Below, in pieces: positions 1 to 8,152 of a stretch of 39,220 nucleotides of DNA (its first letter is position 1; every line of letters starts with the position of its first letter). The position numbers and the translations under genes are program-made. The notes under the pieces were generated by a model that saw only the letters and a list, made by a program, of their open reading frames with translations, was not told the DNA's origin and ran no database searches. This DNA comes from Burkholderiales bacterium (GTDB taxonomy: Bacteria > Pseudomonadota > Gammaproteobacteria > Burkholderiales > Burkholderiaceae_D): positions 1-39,220 of the forward strand of contig JACQDX010000077.1 in assembly GCA_016200895.1 (NCBI GenBank), given 5' to 3'.

Positions 1-985
1 GACATGTCGCCTTATTCGGATTCGCCCGGCCACACGGTCGGGCGTGGATTGAAACTGGCTATTTTCATGAGCGAATTGCGCAAGCTTGTGGGATTCGCCC
101 GGCCACACGGTCGGGCGTGGATTGAAACAGCGCAAGTCCTACAATATTTTCGGAATGGGACTAGATTCGCCCGGCCACACGGTTGGGCGTGGATTGAAAC
201 TCAATTGTGCCCAGCTTCTGCATAACATCAAGGGGATTCGGCCGGCCACACGGTCGGGCGTGGATTGAAACTACCTGGATCCTCCCTATTGGGAAACTGA
301 GGGCTAGATTCGCTCGGCCATACGGTCGGGCGTGGATTGAAACATCTTGCGGATTACGCCCAGGACAGGCTTGATTTGATTCGCCCGGCCACACGGTCGG
401 GCGTGGATTGAAACCAGCTAAGACCTGTGATTGATGCATTGGATATGCTATTCGCCCGACCACACGGGCGGGCATGGATTGAAACATGGAACTGCTTGGC
501 TTTGTCATTAGCGTAGGCACGATTCGCCTGGTCACACTATCAGGTATGGATTGAAACGTCGCGGTAAAGGCAGGTAAGATTCAGAATGCGGACTTCGCCC
601 GGCCACACGGTCGAGCGTGGATTGAAACAAGAATTTTGCTTGACGAAAATATGTCGTGATTAGATTCGCTTGGCCACATGGTCGAGCTTGGATTGAAACC
701 ATGCTCGCCTGTGGCTCGGTCGCAAGCGACTGGCGATTCGCCTGTCTATACGATCAGGCGTGGATTGAAACTGGTTACCATTGTTGAAATCCTGTATCCA
801 GACGTGATTCGCCTCGCCATACGGTCAAGCGTGGATTGAAATATCTGCTGATTGCCGCCGTACTGCATGGCGTTTGTGACTCACCCGGCCATGCGGTCGT
901 GGCACGGATTGAAACGCGGTCGCGGGTCTATACAAAGAATGGCTCGATGAATTCGCCCGGCCAACGGTCGGGCGTGGATTGAAAT
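1..985 (+). CRISPR. CRISPR array, leader-distal part, 14 repeats
   Basis: Fourteen copies of a 36-nt repeat (37 nt with a usual leading G) end at 55, 128, 200, 271, 343, 414, 485, 557, 628, 699, 771, 842, 915 and 985, separated by unique spacers of about 34-36 nt. Positions 1-18 are the end of a spacer cut by the window edge. Each repeat has a 9-bp stem (CGCCCGGCC with GGTCGGGCG, one G-T pair), an ACAC loop and the 3' end GGATTGAAAC. The last eight bases, ATTGAAAC, are the likely crRNA 5' handle and are almost invariant. Repeats are near-identical up to 414 and diverge from 450 onward. Handle position and decay direction place the leader to the left and transcription on the plus strand. An ATTGAAAC handle occurs in type I-C and several type III systems; without cas genes here the subtype cannot be set. 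Confidence 0.97.
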
Positions 986-1022
986 CAAGCAGTTGTCTAT
1001 GTTGATGATTTTCTATCTTGAC

Positions 1023-1050
1023 ATTCGCTTGCAGCATGGCCAGACAAGAA
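1023..1050 (+). repeat. possible vestigial 15th CRISPR repeat
   Basis: After the last clear repeat there is a spacer-length stretch (986-1022). Then comes ATTCGCTTG, identical to the first nine bases of the repeat at 664-699, followed by a loose CATGG match. The 3' handle is not recognisable. It may be a decayed terminal repeat or chance. Confidence 0.25.
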
Positions 1051-1058
1051 TTACAGAT

Positions 1059-2219
1059 TCACATTCCTACCTGCCTCAAAATTTGCTGCGCAGCCTCAAT
1101 CCGTACCTGGCTCGGATAATTTTTATTGGCCAGGATAACTATTCCCATTTTCTTTTCAGGCACGAAAGCGATGTAGGCCCCGAAGCCGCTGGTAGCGCCT
1201 GTCTTGTGGATGAACACATTTGTGCCTGGGATCATCAGTGGCGTAATTTTTTCTACGGGTGTGGCATCAAAGGCCATGTGAGTTGAAGAGCCCTCGATAA
1301 CTGCGGCTGTGTCTGTCGGATAGGGGTACAACTCCCAGACCAGGCTTTGGGTCATGCCGCCGGCTTTGAAATAGCCGGTGTGGGTGTTTTTCAAGGCGAG
1401 TGCGAATTCTGGTGTCAGCTTCATCTCACCTATATTTGCCTTGATGAATTGCACGAGGTCGCTGGCGGTGGTTTTGACGCCATAGGCTTCTGTGGACAGC
1501 ACATCTTCACGCAGACGTACCGGGGTGTCGTCTTTTTTGTAACCTTGTGCATAGTCTGCTCGTTTGCTGTCTGGCACCGTGATGTAACTATTTGTCATAC
1601 CAAAGGTGGTGAAAATCTGTTCTTGCATGATGGTGGCAAAAGGCTGCTGCAAACTCCGGGCTGTAATGACGCCGAGCAAACCTATGCTGATGTTGCTATA
1701 GGTCCGGTAATGTCCCTCTGAATGTTCAGGTTTCCAGTTTTTTAAATAGGTAGTCAGTTGCTCATCATTTGTCACTTCATCTGGAACTTGCTGGGGCAAG
1801 CCGCCCGTGGTGTGCGTGGCCAGGCTCAGCAAGGATGTTTCTCCAAAGCTTGAGCCTTTCAAGTTGGGAAGGTGATCAGCGACCTTGTCAGTCAGCGCCA
1901 ATTTCCCCCTGCCCTGTGCCAGGGTCGTCATGGTGGCGATAAAGGTCTTGCTGATTGATCCTATCTCAAACAGAGTGTTGTCGGTAACCGCTGTCTTTTC
2001 TGATTTGGAGGCGAGCCCGTAGTTGAATACATATTGCTTGCCATCGACAAAAATGCCAACTGCCATGCCGGGGATGGCATAGGTTTTCATGATTGGAAGT
2101 ATGGCTTCATCAGTGGCGCGTTTGACAGTATCCACTTCTGCACTTGTGGCTGTCAGATTGAACATGGTGCCAATGGAGAGGAGGCTGACTTGCAAAAATT
2201 GCAGGGCTATTGATTTCAT
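1059..2219 (-). CDS. ampC: class C beta-lactamase (AmpC family)
   Basis: A periplasmic serine beta-lactamase that hydrolyses cephalosporins and penicillins through an acyl-enzyme. The 386-residue product has a signal peptide ending near TATSA at residue 27. It carries the three class C motifs: SISK at 88-91 (nucleophile S88, K91), YSN at 174-176 and KTG at 339-341 within HKTGATSGFGAYIAF. The C-terminal stretch VILANKNYP is also characteristic of class C enzymes, and the length is normal. The start is supported by an AGGAAAA Shine-Dalgarno just upstream. It lies 67 bp downstream of the TonB receptor on the same strand and may be cotranscribed with it. No LysR-type ampR is adjacent; the only beta-lactam-type regulators nearby are blaI and the BlaR1-like gene upstream. 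Its 3' end faces the CRISPR array. A related non-lactamase esterase is possible but less likely given HKTG and YSN. Confidence 0.9.
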   Translation of the reverse strand: MKSIALQFLQVSLLSIGTMFNLTATSAEVDTVKRATDEAILPIMKTYAIPGMAVGIFVDGKQYVFNYGLASKSEKTAVTDNTLFEIGSISKTFIATMTTLAQGRGKLALTDKVADHLPNLKGSSFGETSLLSLATHTTGGLPQQVPDEVTNDEQLTTYLKNWKPEHSEGHYRTYSNISIGLLGVITARSLQQPFATIMQEQIFTTFGMTNSYITVPDSKRADYAQGYKKDDTPVRLREDVLSTEAYGVKTTASDLVQFIKANIGEMKLTPEFALALKNTHTGYFKAGGMTQSLVWELYPYPTDTAAVIEGSSTHMAFDATPVEKITPLMIPGTNVFIHKTGATSGFGAYIAFVPEKKMGIVILANKNYPSQVRIEAAQQILRQVGM

Positions 2220-2286
2220 TTGATTTTCCTAAAAGTATTGGGAGATAGTGTTTTAAAAGCTGCTTTTTAATATGTGAATGCTAGCG

Positions 2287-4500
2287 TCACAACTTCAATT
2301 CCCACACCAGCCGCCATGTACGCGCTGTTTGCTGCTGGTTGATATCCGTCCAGCGTGATAAGGCGTTGGTATAACTACCGCTTTCTGCCCTGTCTTGCTG
2401 CAAAACATTGGCGACAGAAAAACGTAACTGGCTTTGTTTGTTTTGTTTCCAGGCAAGGTAAATATCGAGATGGCGTCTGGGGCTGCTGTGCCCTGTCAGG
2501 TAAGCAGATTCGCGTACATTATTAGCGGCTTGATAGCTATAGTCTGCGCCCACGCGCCAGACAGGATCAATCTGGTAGTCAGCACCGGCGCTGACCAGCA
2601 AACCCGTTTGCTGTGCCAGGCGATTGTCGGGGCCTGGCACTTGTTCTACGCGCGACCAGTTGCGGTTGAGGTTACCGTGTACTTCCATGGCTGGCATACT
2701 GGCGGCCAGTTGTTGCAGGTCAAGCTTGGCCTCGATTTCCAAACCGAGAATTCTGGCGCGACCATTGTTGGCAAGGCCGGCTACCCAGGTAGTGCCATTT
2801 TGGGTAAGCTGCTCCAGCATGACATCGTCTATGCGTCGCCAGTAGGCATTGGCGCTGATGACGCTGCTCTCTGTCAGGTAGTGTTCATAAGCCAGCTCCA
2901 TGCCCCAGGCGCGTTCTGGCCGCAAGTTGGGGTTGCCCTGGAAATTAGCATTGAGCGGCGTATTGTTGTTATCGATGCGGAACAGACGTGGCACAAGGTT
3001 GGCAACAGTCGGTAGTTTGAAGCTGCGGTTGAGTGCCATTCGCCATTGCCTTTGCGCATCGAGCTTCCAGACGCTTTGCAGTATCGGGCTCAGCATGGTC
3101 GATTTGTTTTGAAAATCAAATTCACCCGCCTCTGCGCTATTACTGCTGATGCGCTCCAAGCGCAAACCCAGATAGGCTGACCAGGCGTTGTTGATGGTCC
3201 ATTCATCCTGCAGATAGACAGCCAGTTTTTGCAAGCCCGCCTGATAATAATGTGCGCTGCCATCAGCGCTGCCCGTAAGGAGAGACAGCTCCTGTTCATT
3301 ACGGTTTTCATGCCGCAATGCGCGACTGGCTTCCCAGCCCAGGCTGAGTACATGTGACTCTGAATACGGTGCCAGGTATTTGCCGTTGAAACGGTATTCA
3401 TTTTCATCTGCATCACCGGCAACATAGCGGTGTACGCTCAATGCACCTGTATTGTCCTTGCCCCAGAAGTGGAATTTGGCAGATCTGTCAAAACTGTTCC
3501 AGCCAAAATTCATGGTCAGCTTGGCGCTGTCGGCGAGGCGACGTTCCCAACTGATGTCATTGCGCGAGGTGAATATGTGTGCGGCCCAGATGGAATGATT
3601 ATCAGGGAAATCTGTACTTGCACCAACATAGGTAGTTTCTTTTTCTTGTTTGGCGTTTTCCAGTCTGGTGAGGTTCAGATTGCCTTGCCAGCTCAGGCTG
3701 TTTTGCGCATCGATTTTCCAATTCAGACGTGGCGACAAGCTGGCCACATCACGGCGGTTTTGCTGGCTTTGCTGCAGTTGTCTGTCTGCTTGTGTTTGCC
3801 ATGTATCACTTGCGCCTGCGCGGGTGGCGTAGCTTTCTGTTGTTACTGTGTTGACTTGGTTGGTATTACTTTCAAACGTCCCTGCCAGCACGTATGAAAT
3901 ATCAGCCTTGCTGAGCGATAACTGGTCGCCCATGCTCCATGACAAATTGCCCGACAAACGCCCTGCCTGCAGGCTGGTGTTGGCTTTGATTTCTGTAGAC
4001 TGATTACTGCTTTTTTTCTTGAGGATGACGTTGATGGTACCGGCAATGCTCTGGGCGCTGACATCAGCACTGGCAACGCGCATGACTTCTATTTTTTCTA
4101 TCAAGTCGGGGGCGATGCTGTCTATGGTGAAGCCTACCGGCGTGGTCTGGCCATTGAGCAATATCTGGGTATAGCCATTGCCCAGGCCGCGCATGCGTAT
4201 CTCTGCACCCTTGCCCTTGCTCTCGGTGACGCTGATGCCGGGCAGGCGTTTTAATATCTCGCTGAGATTGGTGTCGCCATATTTTTCTATATCTTCACGG
4301 CCATACACACTGCGCATGCCGACATCGTCCTGCCGGTCGCGAACAGGTTGAGACTTTCCACTGATTTCTACTTGCTGCGGTGTTTGCTGTGCCTGTTGTT
4401 GTGACAATGCTGGCTTACTGGCGAACAGCGCCAGAACGCTCAGGGCAATAGTGGACAGACGTGTTGAGGTCTGCTGAAAAAGCATGATGTTTTCTTTCAT
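2287..4500 (-). CDS. TonB-dependent outer-membrane receptor
   Basis: An outer-membrane active transporter energised by TonB-ExbBD, typically for siderophores, cobalamin or glycans; the substrate cannot be read from sequence. The 737-residue protein has a signal peptide ending near KPALS. QQVEISGK follows and resembles a TonB box. The plug domain covers about 55-165 (LSEILKRLPGI, IRMRGLGNGYTQILLNG, IEKIEVMR, SIAGTINVILKK). A long beta-barrel follows and the protein ends in WELKL, consistent with a terminal barrel strand. Two starts are possible: the first ATG, or MLFQQ five codons later, which gives a more compact signal peptide. It sits between the BlaR1-like gene (86-bp gap with a hairpin) and ampC (67-bp gap), all on one strand. 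A receptor in a beta-lactamase regulatory locus is unusual; it could import a beta-lactam-like natural product or simply be an unrelated iron receptor. Confidence 0.93.
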   Translation of the reverse strand: MKENIMLFQQTSTRLSTIALSVLALFASKPALSQQQAQQTPQQVEISGKSQPVRDRQDDVGMRSVYGREDIEKYGDTNLSEILKRLPGISVTESKGKGAEIRMRGLGNGYTQILLNGQTTPVGFTIDSIAPDLIEKIEVMRVASADVSAQSIAGTINVILKKKSSNQSTEIKANTSLQAGRLSGNLSWSMGDQLSLSKADISYVLAGTFESNTNQVNTVTTESYATRAGASDTWQTQADRQLQQSQQNRRDVASLSPRLNWKIDAQNSLSWQGNLNLTRLENAKQEKETTYVGASTDFPDNHSIWAAHIFTSRNDISWERRLADSAKLTMNFGWNSFDRSAKFHFWGKDNTGALSVHRYVAGDADENEYRFNGKYLAPYSESHVLSLGWEASRALRHENRNEQELSLLTGSADGSAHYYQAGLQKLAVYLQDEWTINNAWSAYLGLRLERISSNSAEAGEFDFQNKSTMLSPILQSVWKLDAQRQWRMALNRSFKLPTVANLVPRLFRIDNNNTPLNANFQGNPNLRPERAWGMELAYEHYLTESSVISANAYWRRIDDVMLEQLTQNGTTWVAGLANNGRARILGLEIEAKLDLQQLAASMPAMEVHGNLNRNWSRVEQVPGPDNRLAQQTGLLVSAGADYQIDPVWRVGADYSYQAANNVRESAYLTGHSSPRRHLDIYLAWKQNKQSQLRFSVANVLQQDRAESGSYTNALSRWTDINQQQTARTWRLVWELKL

Positions 4501-4523
4501 TGACAGGTTTAAGGGCGTGACTG

Positions 4524-4550
4524 GTCCTTGCGCCGTTCAGGGCGCAGGAC
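4524..4550 (-). other. hairpin between blaR1-like gene and TonB receptor gene
   Basis: GTCCTTGCGCC and GGCGCAGGAC form a stem of about 10 bp with one bulged base and a 6-nt loop. On the minus strand no U-tract follows, so it is not a classical intrinsic terminator. It may limit read-through or protect mRNA ends between the two genes. Confidence 0.4.
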
Positions 4551-4586
4551 AGACAGGTGTTAAATAGGGGAAAAAGTGTAAGTGAT

Positions 4587-6407
4587 TCAGCCGGGCTTGG
4601 CAGCTTCCAGCGCAGTGCGTATGTGCATCACATCGTCAGTACGCACATCGCTGTTTTTGGCATTCAGCAAGACCATGATGACGGGCTTGCCAGCGATGGT
4701 GGTGCGCATGGTCAGGCAACGACCAGCGATTTTTGAATATCCGGTTTTTGACAGACTGATATCCCAGTCTTTGCTGGCGGTCAGGCTGTTGGTACTCTGG
4801 TAGTCATAGGTTTGTCTGGCGACGGTGTACTGGCCTTGACTGCGGCTGGCCAGGCTGCGCAATTCTGGATAACTGGCGGCAATCTTGACCAGACGTGCGA
4901 TGTCCCTGGCGTTGGATCGGTTATTGGGCGAGATACCAGCAGCTTCTTCCAGATGAGTGGCTTGCAAACCCAGGCTGGCTGTCTTGCTTTGCAGGGCAGC
5001 GACAAAAGCTGGCTTGCCGCCTGGGTAAGTCCTGGCCAGGGCTTTGGCAGCCGCATTGCTGGATGGGATCAGTGTCAGTTCCAGCAGGTTTTGGCGCGAC
5101 AAGACAGCTCCCGGTTGCAACTTTACCTGATTGGTATGCCAGCCCGCCACGTCTTCCTTGGTGATGGTGATGGCTTCATCTTTATCCAGTTTGGCATCCA
5201 GCGTCACCATGGCTGTCATCAATTTGCTGATGGATGCGATAGGTACGATGGTGTCGGCATTTTTTTCCAGCAAGACTTTGCCGCTTTGTTCATCCAACAC
5301 CAACACATGTTCTGAACTGGTTTTGACATAGGCGCTGATATGGGTGGCTGGTTCTGTTTTTGCAGCAGCGACTGGCACTGATGGCTCTGGTGCAGCATTC
5401 ACCTGGGTTTGCAATACCAGCAGCAGTGCTGCAGCAATACCCAGCACTGGCGCTGCCATCTTCCAGTGCCAGGGTTGTGAATCAGGGCGCACCAGGCGCT
5501 TGATGCGTGACAGCAAATCGCCACCGTTGGCTGCCATTGCGGCCTGTGGCATAGCGGCGATCTGCAGTTTATCCAGCACTTGCAGGGCACGCGCCAGTGG
5601 ACGGGTCTGGCCCAGCATGGCAGCGGCCATGTCGTCGGCAATCAATTCTCTTTCAGCATCGATGCGTTTGGAAATCCACCAGACTGCCGGGTGATAAAAC
5701 AGTAGCGACAAGACCAGGTTTTGCAAAAGATTAACGACATAATCCCAGCGCTTGATATGCGCCAGCTCATGCGCCAGCAAGGCCTCTATCATGTCGGGTG
5801 CCATGCCGGTCAACAAGGATGCAGGCATAACCACGACAGGATTAATACAGCCATAAGTGACCGGGCTTAACAAGTCTTTCTGGAACTTCACCTGCACCTG
5901 GCGGCGTATGGAAAATTGATATGCCAGTTGATTGGTACGTGCCTGCCATTGCTGCGTCAGGACGACGATATCATTGCCATGCTGACCCAGGCGGTAGACC
6001 CACATCAAACCCAATGCCAGACGCATCAGCATCAACAGTACACCCATGCTCCACAGGCTGACCACCAGCGGCAACCAGGCCTCTATCTGTGCAGTAAGCA
6101 GGCTTTGCCTGACCCAGATAAGGTCCAGCGAAATGCTGGCCTTGCTGGCCAGCTGTATGGCTGTTTCCAGGCTGATAGTTTGCGGGTCTTGCCATTGCTG
6201 CAGTATGCCAAGTGCTGGCCACAGCAGGCAAGCCAGCATCGCAACACAGGCCAGCACATAACGTAATTGCGGTCGGGCATTGCGGGTCACCGCCAGCAAA
6301 ATGGCGCACACGCTGGCGATCAACGCACCCTGCCAGACAAAATGCAACAAGGGCCAACCCAGCAATTCAGTGAGCGTATATTCTGTGAATGTGGAAGCTG
6401 GCATCAT
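4587..6407 (-). CDS. BlaR1-like M56 metalloprotease fused to an S11 D,D-peptidase domain
   Basis: Probable integral-membrane sensor protease. The N-terminal half is an M56 (BlaR1/MecR1) domain with hydrophobic segments near 21-40, 51-70 and 111-140. Its zinc motif is HELAH at 213-217, with acidic residues of AERELIADD (251-259) as the likely third ligand. A further membrane segment at about 318-337 leads to a periplasmic C-terminal domain. In BlaR1 that domain is a class D-type penicillin sensor. Here it is an S11 D-Ala-D-Ala peptidase resembling PBP7, with SISK at 392-395, SSN at 449-451 and KTG at 554-556, all apparently intact. In the family, acylation of the sensor activates the protease, which inactivates BlaI; that this happens here is inference. 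The start overlaps the blaI stop (ATGA), showing translational coupling. The domain might sense beta-lactams or cell-wall peptides, or retain endopeptidase activity. Confidence 0.88.
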   Translation of the reverse strand: MMPASTFTEYTLTELLGWPLLHFVWQGALIASVCAILLAVTRNARPQLRYVLACVAMLACLLWPALGILQQWQDPQTISLETAIQLASKASISLDLIWVRQSLLTAQIEAWLPLVVSLWSMGVLLMLMRLALGLMWVYRLGQHGNDIVVLTQQWQARTNQLAYQFSIRRQVQVKFQKDLLSPVTYGCINPVVVMPASLLTGMAPDMIEALLAHELAHIKRWDYVVNLLQNLVLSLLFYHPAVWWISKRIDAERELIADDMAAAMLGQTRPLARALQVLDKLQIAAMPQAAMAANGGDLLSRIKRLVRPDSQPWHWKMAAPVLGIAAALLLVLQTQVNAAPEPSVPVAAAKTEPATHISAYVKTSSEHVLVLDEQSGKVLLEKNADTIVPIASISKLMTAMVTLDAKLDKDEAITITKEDVAGWHTNQVKLQPGAVLSRQNLLELTLIPSSNAAAKALARTYPGGKPAFVAALQSKTASLGLQATHLEEAAGISPNNRSNARDIARLVKIAASYPELRSLASRSQGQYTVARQTYDYQSTNSLTASKDWDISLSKTGYSKIAGRCLTMRTTIAGKPVIMVLLNAKNSDVRTDDVMHIRTALEAAKPG

Positions 6408-6808
6408 GATTTTTTCTCATCCTGCAGGATTTGTTCGATTTCATCGCGTTCCTTGTCAGTGACATGGCCGCGCAAGGCAGCCAGCACCAGAGCCTTGCCA
6501 GAACCAGCAAAAACTTTTTGTATCATGTCCTTGAGCAAATTGGTTTGCAGCGAATCCTGCTCTTGCGAAGGTGCATATACATGTGAGCGCTGGCTTTCAT
6601 CCCGCGTCAAAATACCCTTGCCATGCATGATTTGCAGATGACGCAAGACCGTGGCATAGGCCAGGTCCGGGCGCTCGTCCTGTATGGTTTCATGCAATTG
6701 CTTGGCACTCATGGGGCCATGCTGCCACAGCACTTTGAGCAAATTAAGCTCAGAAGCCGTGGGCTTGGGAATAGATGATTTTGCAACAGCAAGTGACATA
6801 TTCAGCAT
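6404..6808 (-). CDS. blaI: BlaI/MecI-family transcriptional repressor
   Basis: A winged-helix repressor of the BlaI/MecI/CopY family that binds dyad operators as a dimer and is released by the partner M56 protease. The 134-residue product has the winged-helix core at about 18-75 (ASELNLLKVLW, AYATVLRHLQIM) and a C-terminal dimerisation region. The segment IQKVFAGSGKALVLAAL corresponds to the region around the protease-sensitive bond in staphylococcal BlaI. Starts are possible at the first ATG or at the fourth codon (MSLAV); neither has a strong Shine-Dalgarno. It overlaps the downstream M56-S11 gene by four bases. A promoter with an overlapping dyad lies immediately upstream, consistent with autorepression. 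Confidence 0.92.
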   Translation of the reverse strand: MLNMSLAVAKSSIPKPTASELNLLKVLWQHGPMSAKQLHETIQDERPDLAYATVLRHLQIMHGKGILTRDESQRSHVYAPSQEQDSLQTNLLKDMIQKVFAGSGKALVLAALRGHVTDKERDEIEQILQDEKKS

Positions 6809-6828
6809 CCGGATTAAACAATGGATGC

Positions 6829-6861
6829 AGAATAAATGTTCTAGAAACTTTTGTCTAGAAC
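6829..6861 (-). promoter_or_regulatory. blaI promoter with overlapping palindromic operator
   Basis: On the minus strand, TAGACA (6852-6857) and TATTCT (6829-6834) are separated by 17 bp, an acceptable sigma70-type promoter. An exact inverted repeat, GTTCTAGA at 6838-6845 and TCTAGAAC at 6854-6861, overlaps the -35 box and the spacer. TTCTAGAA within it is itself a palindrome, so there are two dyads about 16 bp apart. The position suits autorepression by BlaI. The half-site differs from the TACA/TGTA type of staphylococcal BlaI. Confidence 0.6.
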
Positions 6862-6901
6862 TTTTTTTCTAACTCATGCACTCTAGCTTACGCGCACTCG
6901 T

Positions 6902-8080
6902 TCAAACATTAGAAAGCACACGGTCTTCATGCCGGGGCGCAGGCCACAACCCTGCCGGGCGTTTCAACATGACGGTGACCATGGTCAGGCCTAACAGCAA
7001 TTGACGCAATACTTCGGGTTCTATCACCATGTGTCCGAACAAATGTTGCTGCAGGGGTTGCACCAGATAGCGCAAGACTTCGGGCAAGATCGCCAGCAAT
7101 ACTGCGCCAAGAATCACGCCGGGTATATGTCCTATGCCACCCAGTATCACCATGGACAGGACGGTAATCGATTCATTCAGTGAAAAAGATTCTGGCGAAA
7201 CAAAGCCCTGGAAGGCGGCGAACATGGCACCTGCCACGCCACCGAATGATGCGCCCATCGCAAAGGCCAGCAATTTGATATTGCGGGTATTGATGCCCAT
7301 GGCAACGGCTGCGGTCTCATCTTCGCGGATGGCGACAAAAGCACGGCCCAGGCGCGAATCATGCAGGCGCACGGTCACGAAGATGATGCCAGCGCACAGG
7401 CTTAAAAAAAGAAAGTAATAGGCATTCACGGACGGCATGGAAAAACCAGCAAAATACACCGTCGCCTGCGAGCCTGGCTCTCCACCCAGTGAGACACCGA
7501 AGATGCGGATGTGGTCTATCATATTGATGCCCTTGGGGCCATCGGTGATATTGATCGGCGCATTCAGGTTGACGATGAAGATACGCACAATTTCTCCAAA
7601 ACCCAGGGTGACGACAGCCAGATAGTCACCTCGTAATTTCAGAGTAGGCGCACCAAGCAATGCCCCCAGTGCTGCGGCCAGCATCGCCCCAAGAGGGACG
7701 ATGATCCATGCAGATAAATGTATGCCACGCTCGGCTATCTCAGGTCCACACAACCATAATAAGGCATGACCCAGTATGGGAAAATTATTAATCACGGATT
7801 CCAGCAAGACGGCAAATTGCGGTGACGCCAGTAAGGCGGTCATATACGCGCCAAGGGCATAAAAAGCGATATAACCCAAGTCAAGCAAACCGGCAAAACC
7901 CACAACAATATTCAAGCCCAGCGCCAGCATGATGTAGAGCAAGGCAAAATCCATGATACGCACCCAGGCATTGCCATATTGCATCGCAACGAAGGGGAAA
8001 ACCAGCATCATCGTGATCAGCAATGCCAGTATGGGATATGCCTGACGCGGGTTGGCTCTGGTATCAAAGTAGTGGGACAT
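6902..8080 (-). CDS. livM: branched-chain amino-acid ABC transporter permease (LivM)
   Basis: Inner-membrane permease of the hydrophobic amino-acid transporter family (HAAT). It normally pairs with LivH and the ATPases LivG and LivF to import leucine, isoleucine, valine or related compounds. The product is strongly hydrophobic, with LivM signatures: YIMLALGLNIVVGFAGLLDL near the N-terminus, GAPTLKLRGDYLAVVTLGFG in the middle, the cytoplasmic loop FVAIREDETAAVAMGIN, and MVILGGIGHIPGVILGA. The start MSHYF is chosen because AGGAAAGG lies at good spacing; an upstream in-frame start would add 14 residues without a better site. No livH, livG, livF or binding protein is adjacent, so this permease is an orphan here. 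The neighbour upstream is an AraC-type regulator 72 bp away. Confidence 0.93.
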   Translation of the reverse strand: MSHYFDTRANPRQAYPILALLITMMLVFPFVAMQYGNAWVRIMDFALLYIMLALGLNIVVGFAGLLDLGYIAFYALGAYMTALLASPQFAVLLESVINNFPILGHALLWLCGPEIAERGIHLSAWIIVPLGAMLAAALGALLGAPTLKLRGDYLAVVTLGFGEIVRIFIVNLNAPINITDGPKGINMIDHIRIFGVSLGGEPGSQATVYFAGFSMPSVNAYYFLFLSLCAGIIFVTVRLHDSRLGRAFVAIREDETAAVAMGINTRNIKLLAFAMGASFGGVAGAMFAAFQGFVSPESFSLNESITVLSMVILGGIGHIPGVILGAVLLAILPEVLRYLVQPLQQHLFGHMVIEPEVLRQLLLGLTMVTVMLKRPAGLWPAPRHEDRVLSNV

Positions 8081-8152
8081 ATGCCTTTCCTGGAAGTTTA
8101 CACCTCCAGCTATCTTAAACACCCGTTATTCAAACCGCTATCATGATCTTGC

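Noticed and set aside
161..535. Open frame across the CRISPR array on the minus strand
   Set aside because: The product is only the translated repeat (recurring ARPxGR-type units) with spacers between; it is not a protein gene.
2220..2286. A second BlaI-type dyad before ampC
   Set aside because: The gap was read for TTCTAGA-like sequences on both strands and none is present; only unrelated AT-rich sequence and the ampC ribosome site are there.
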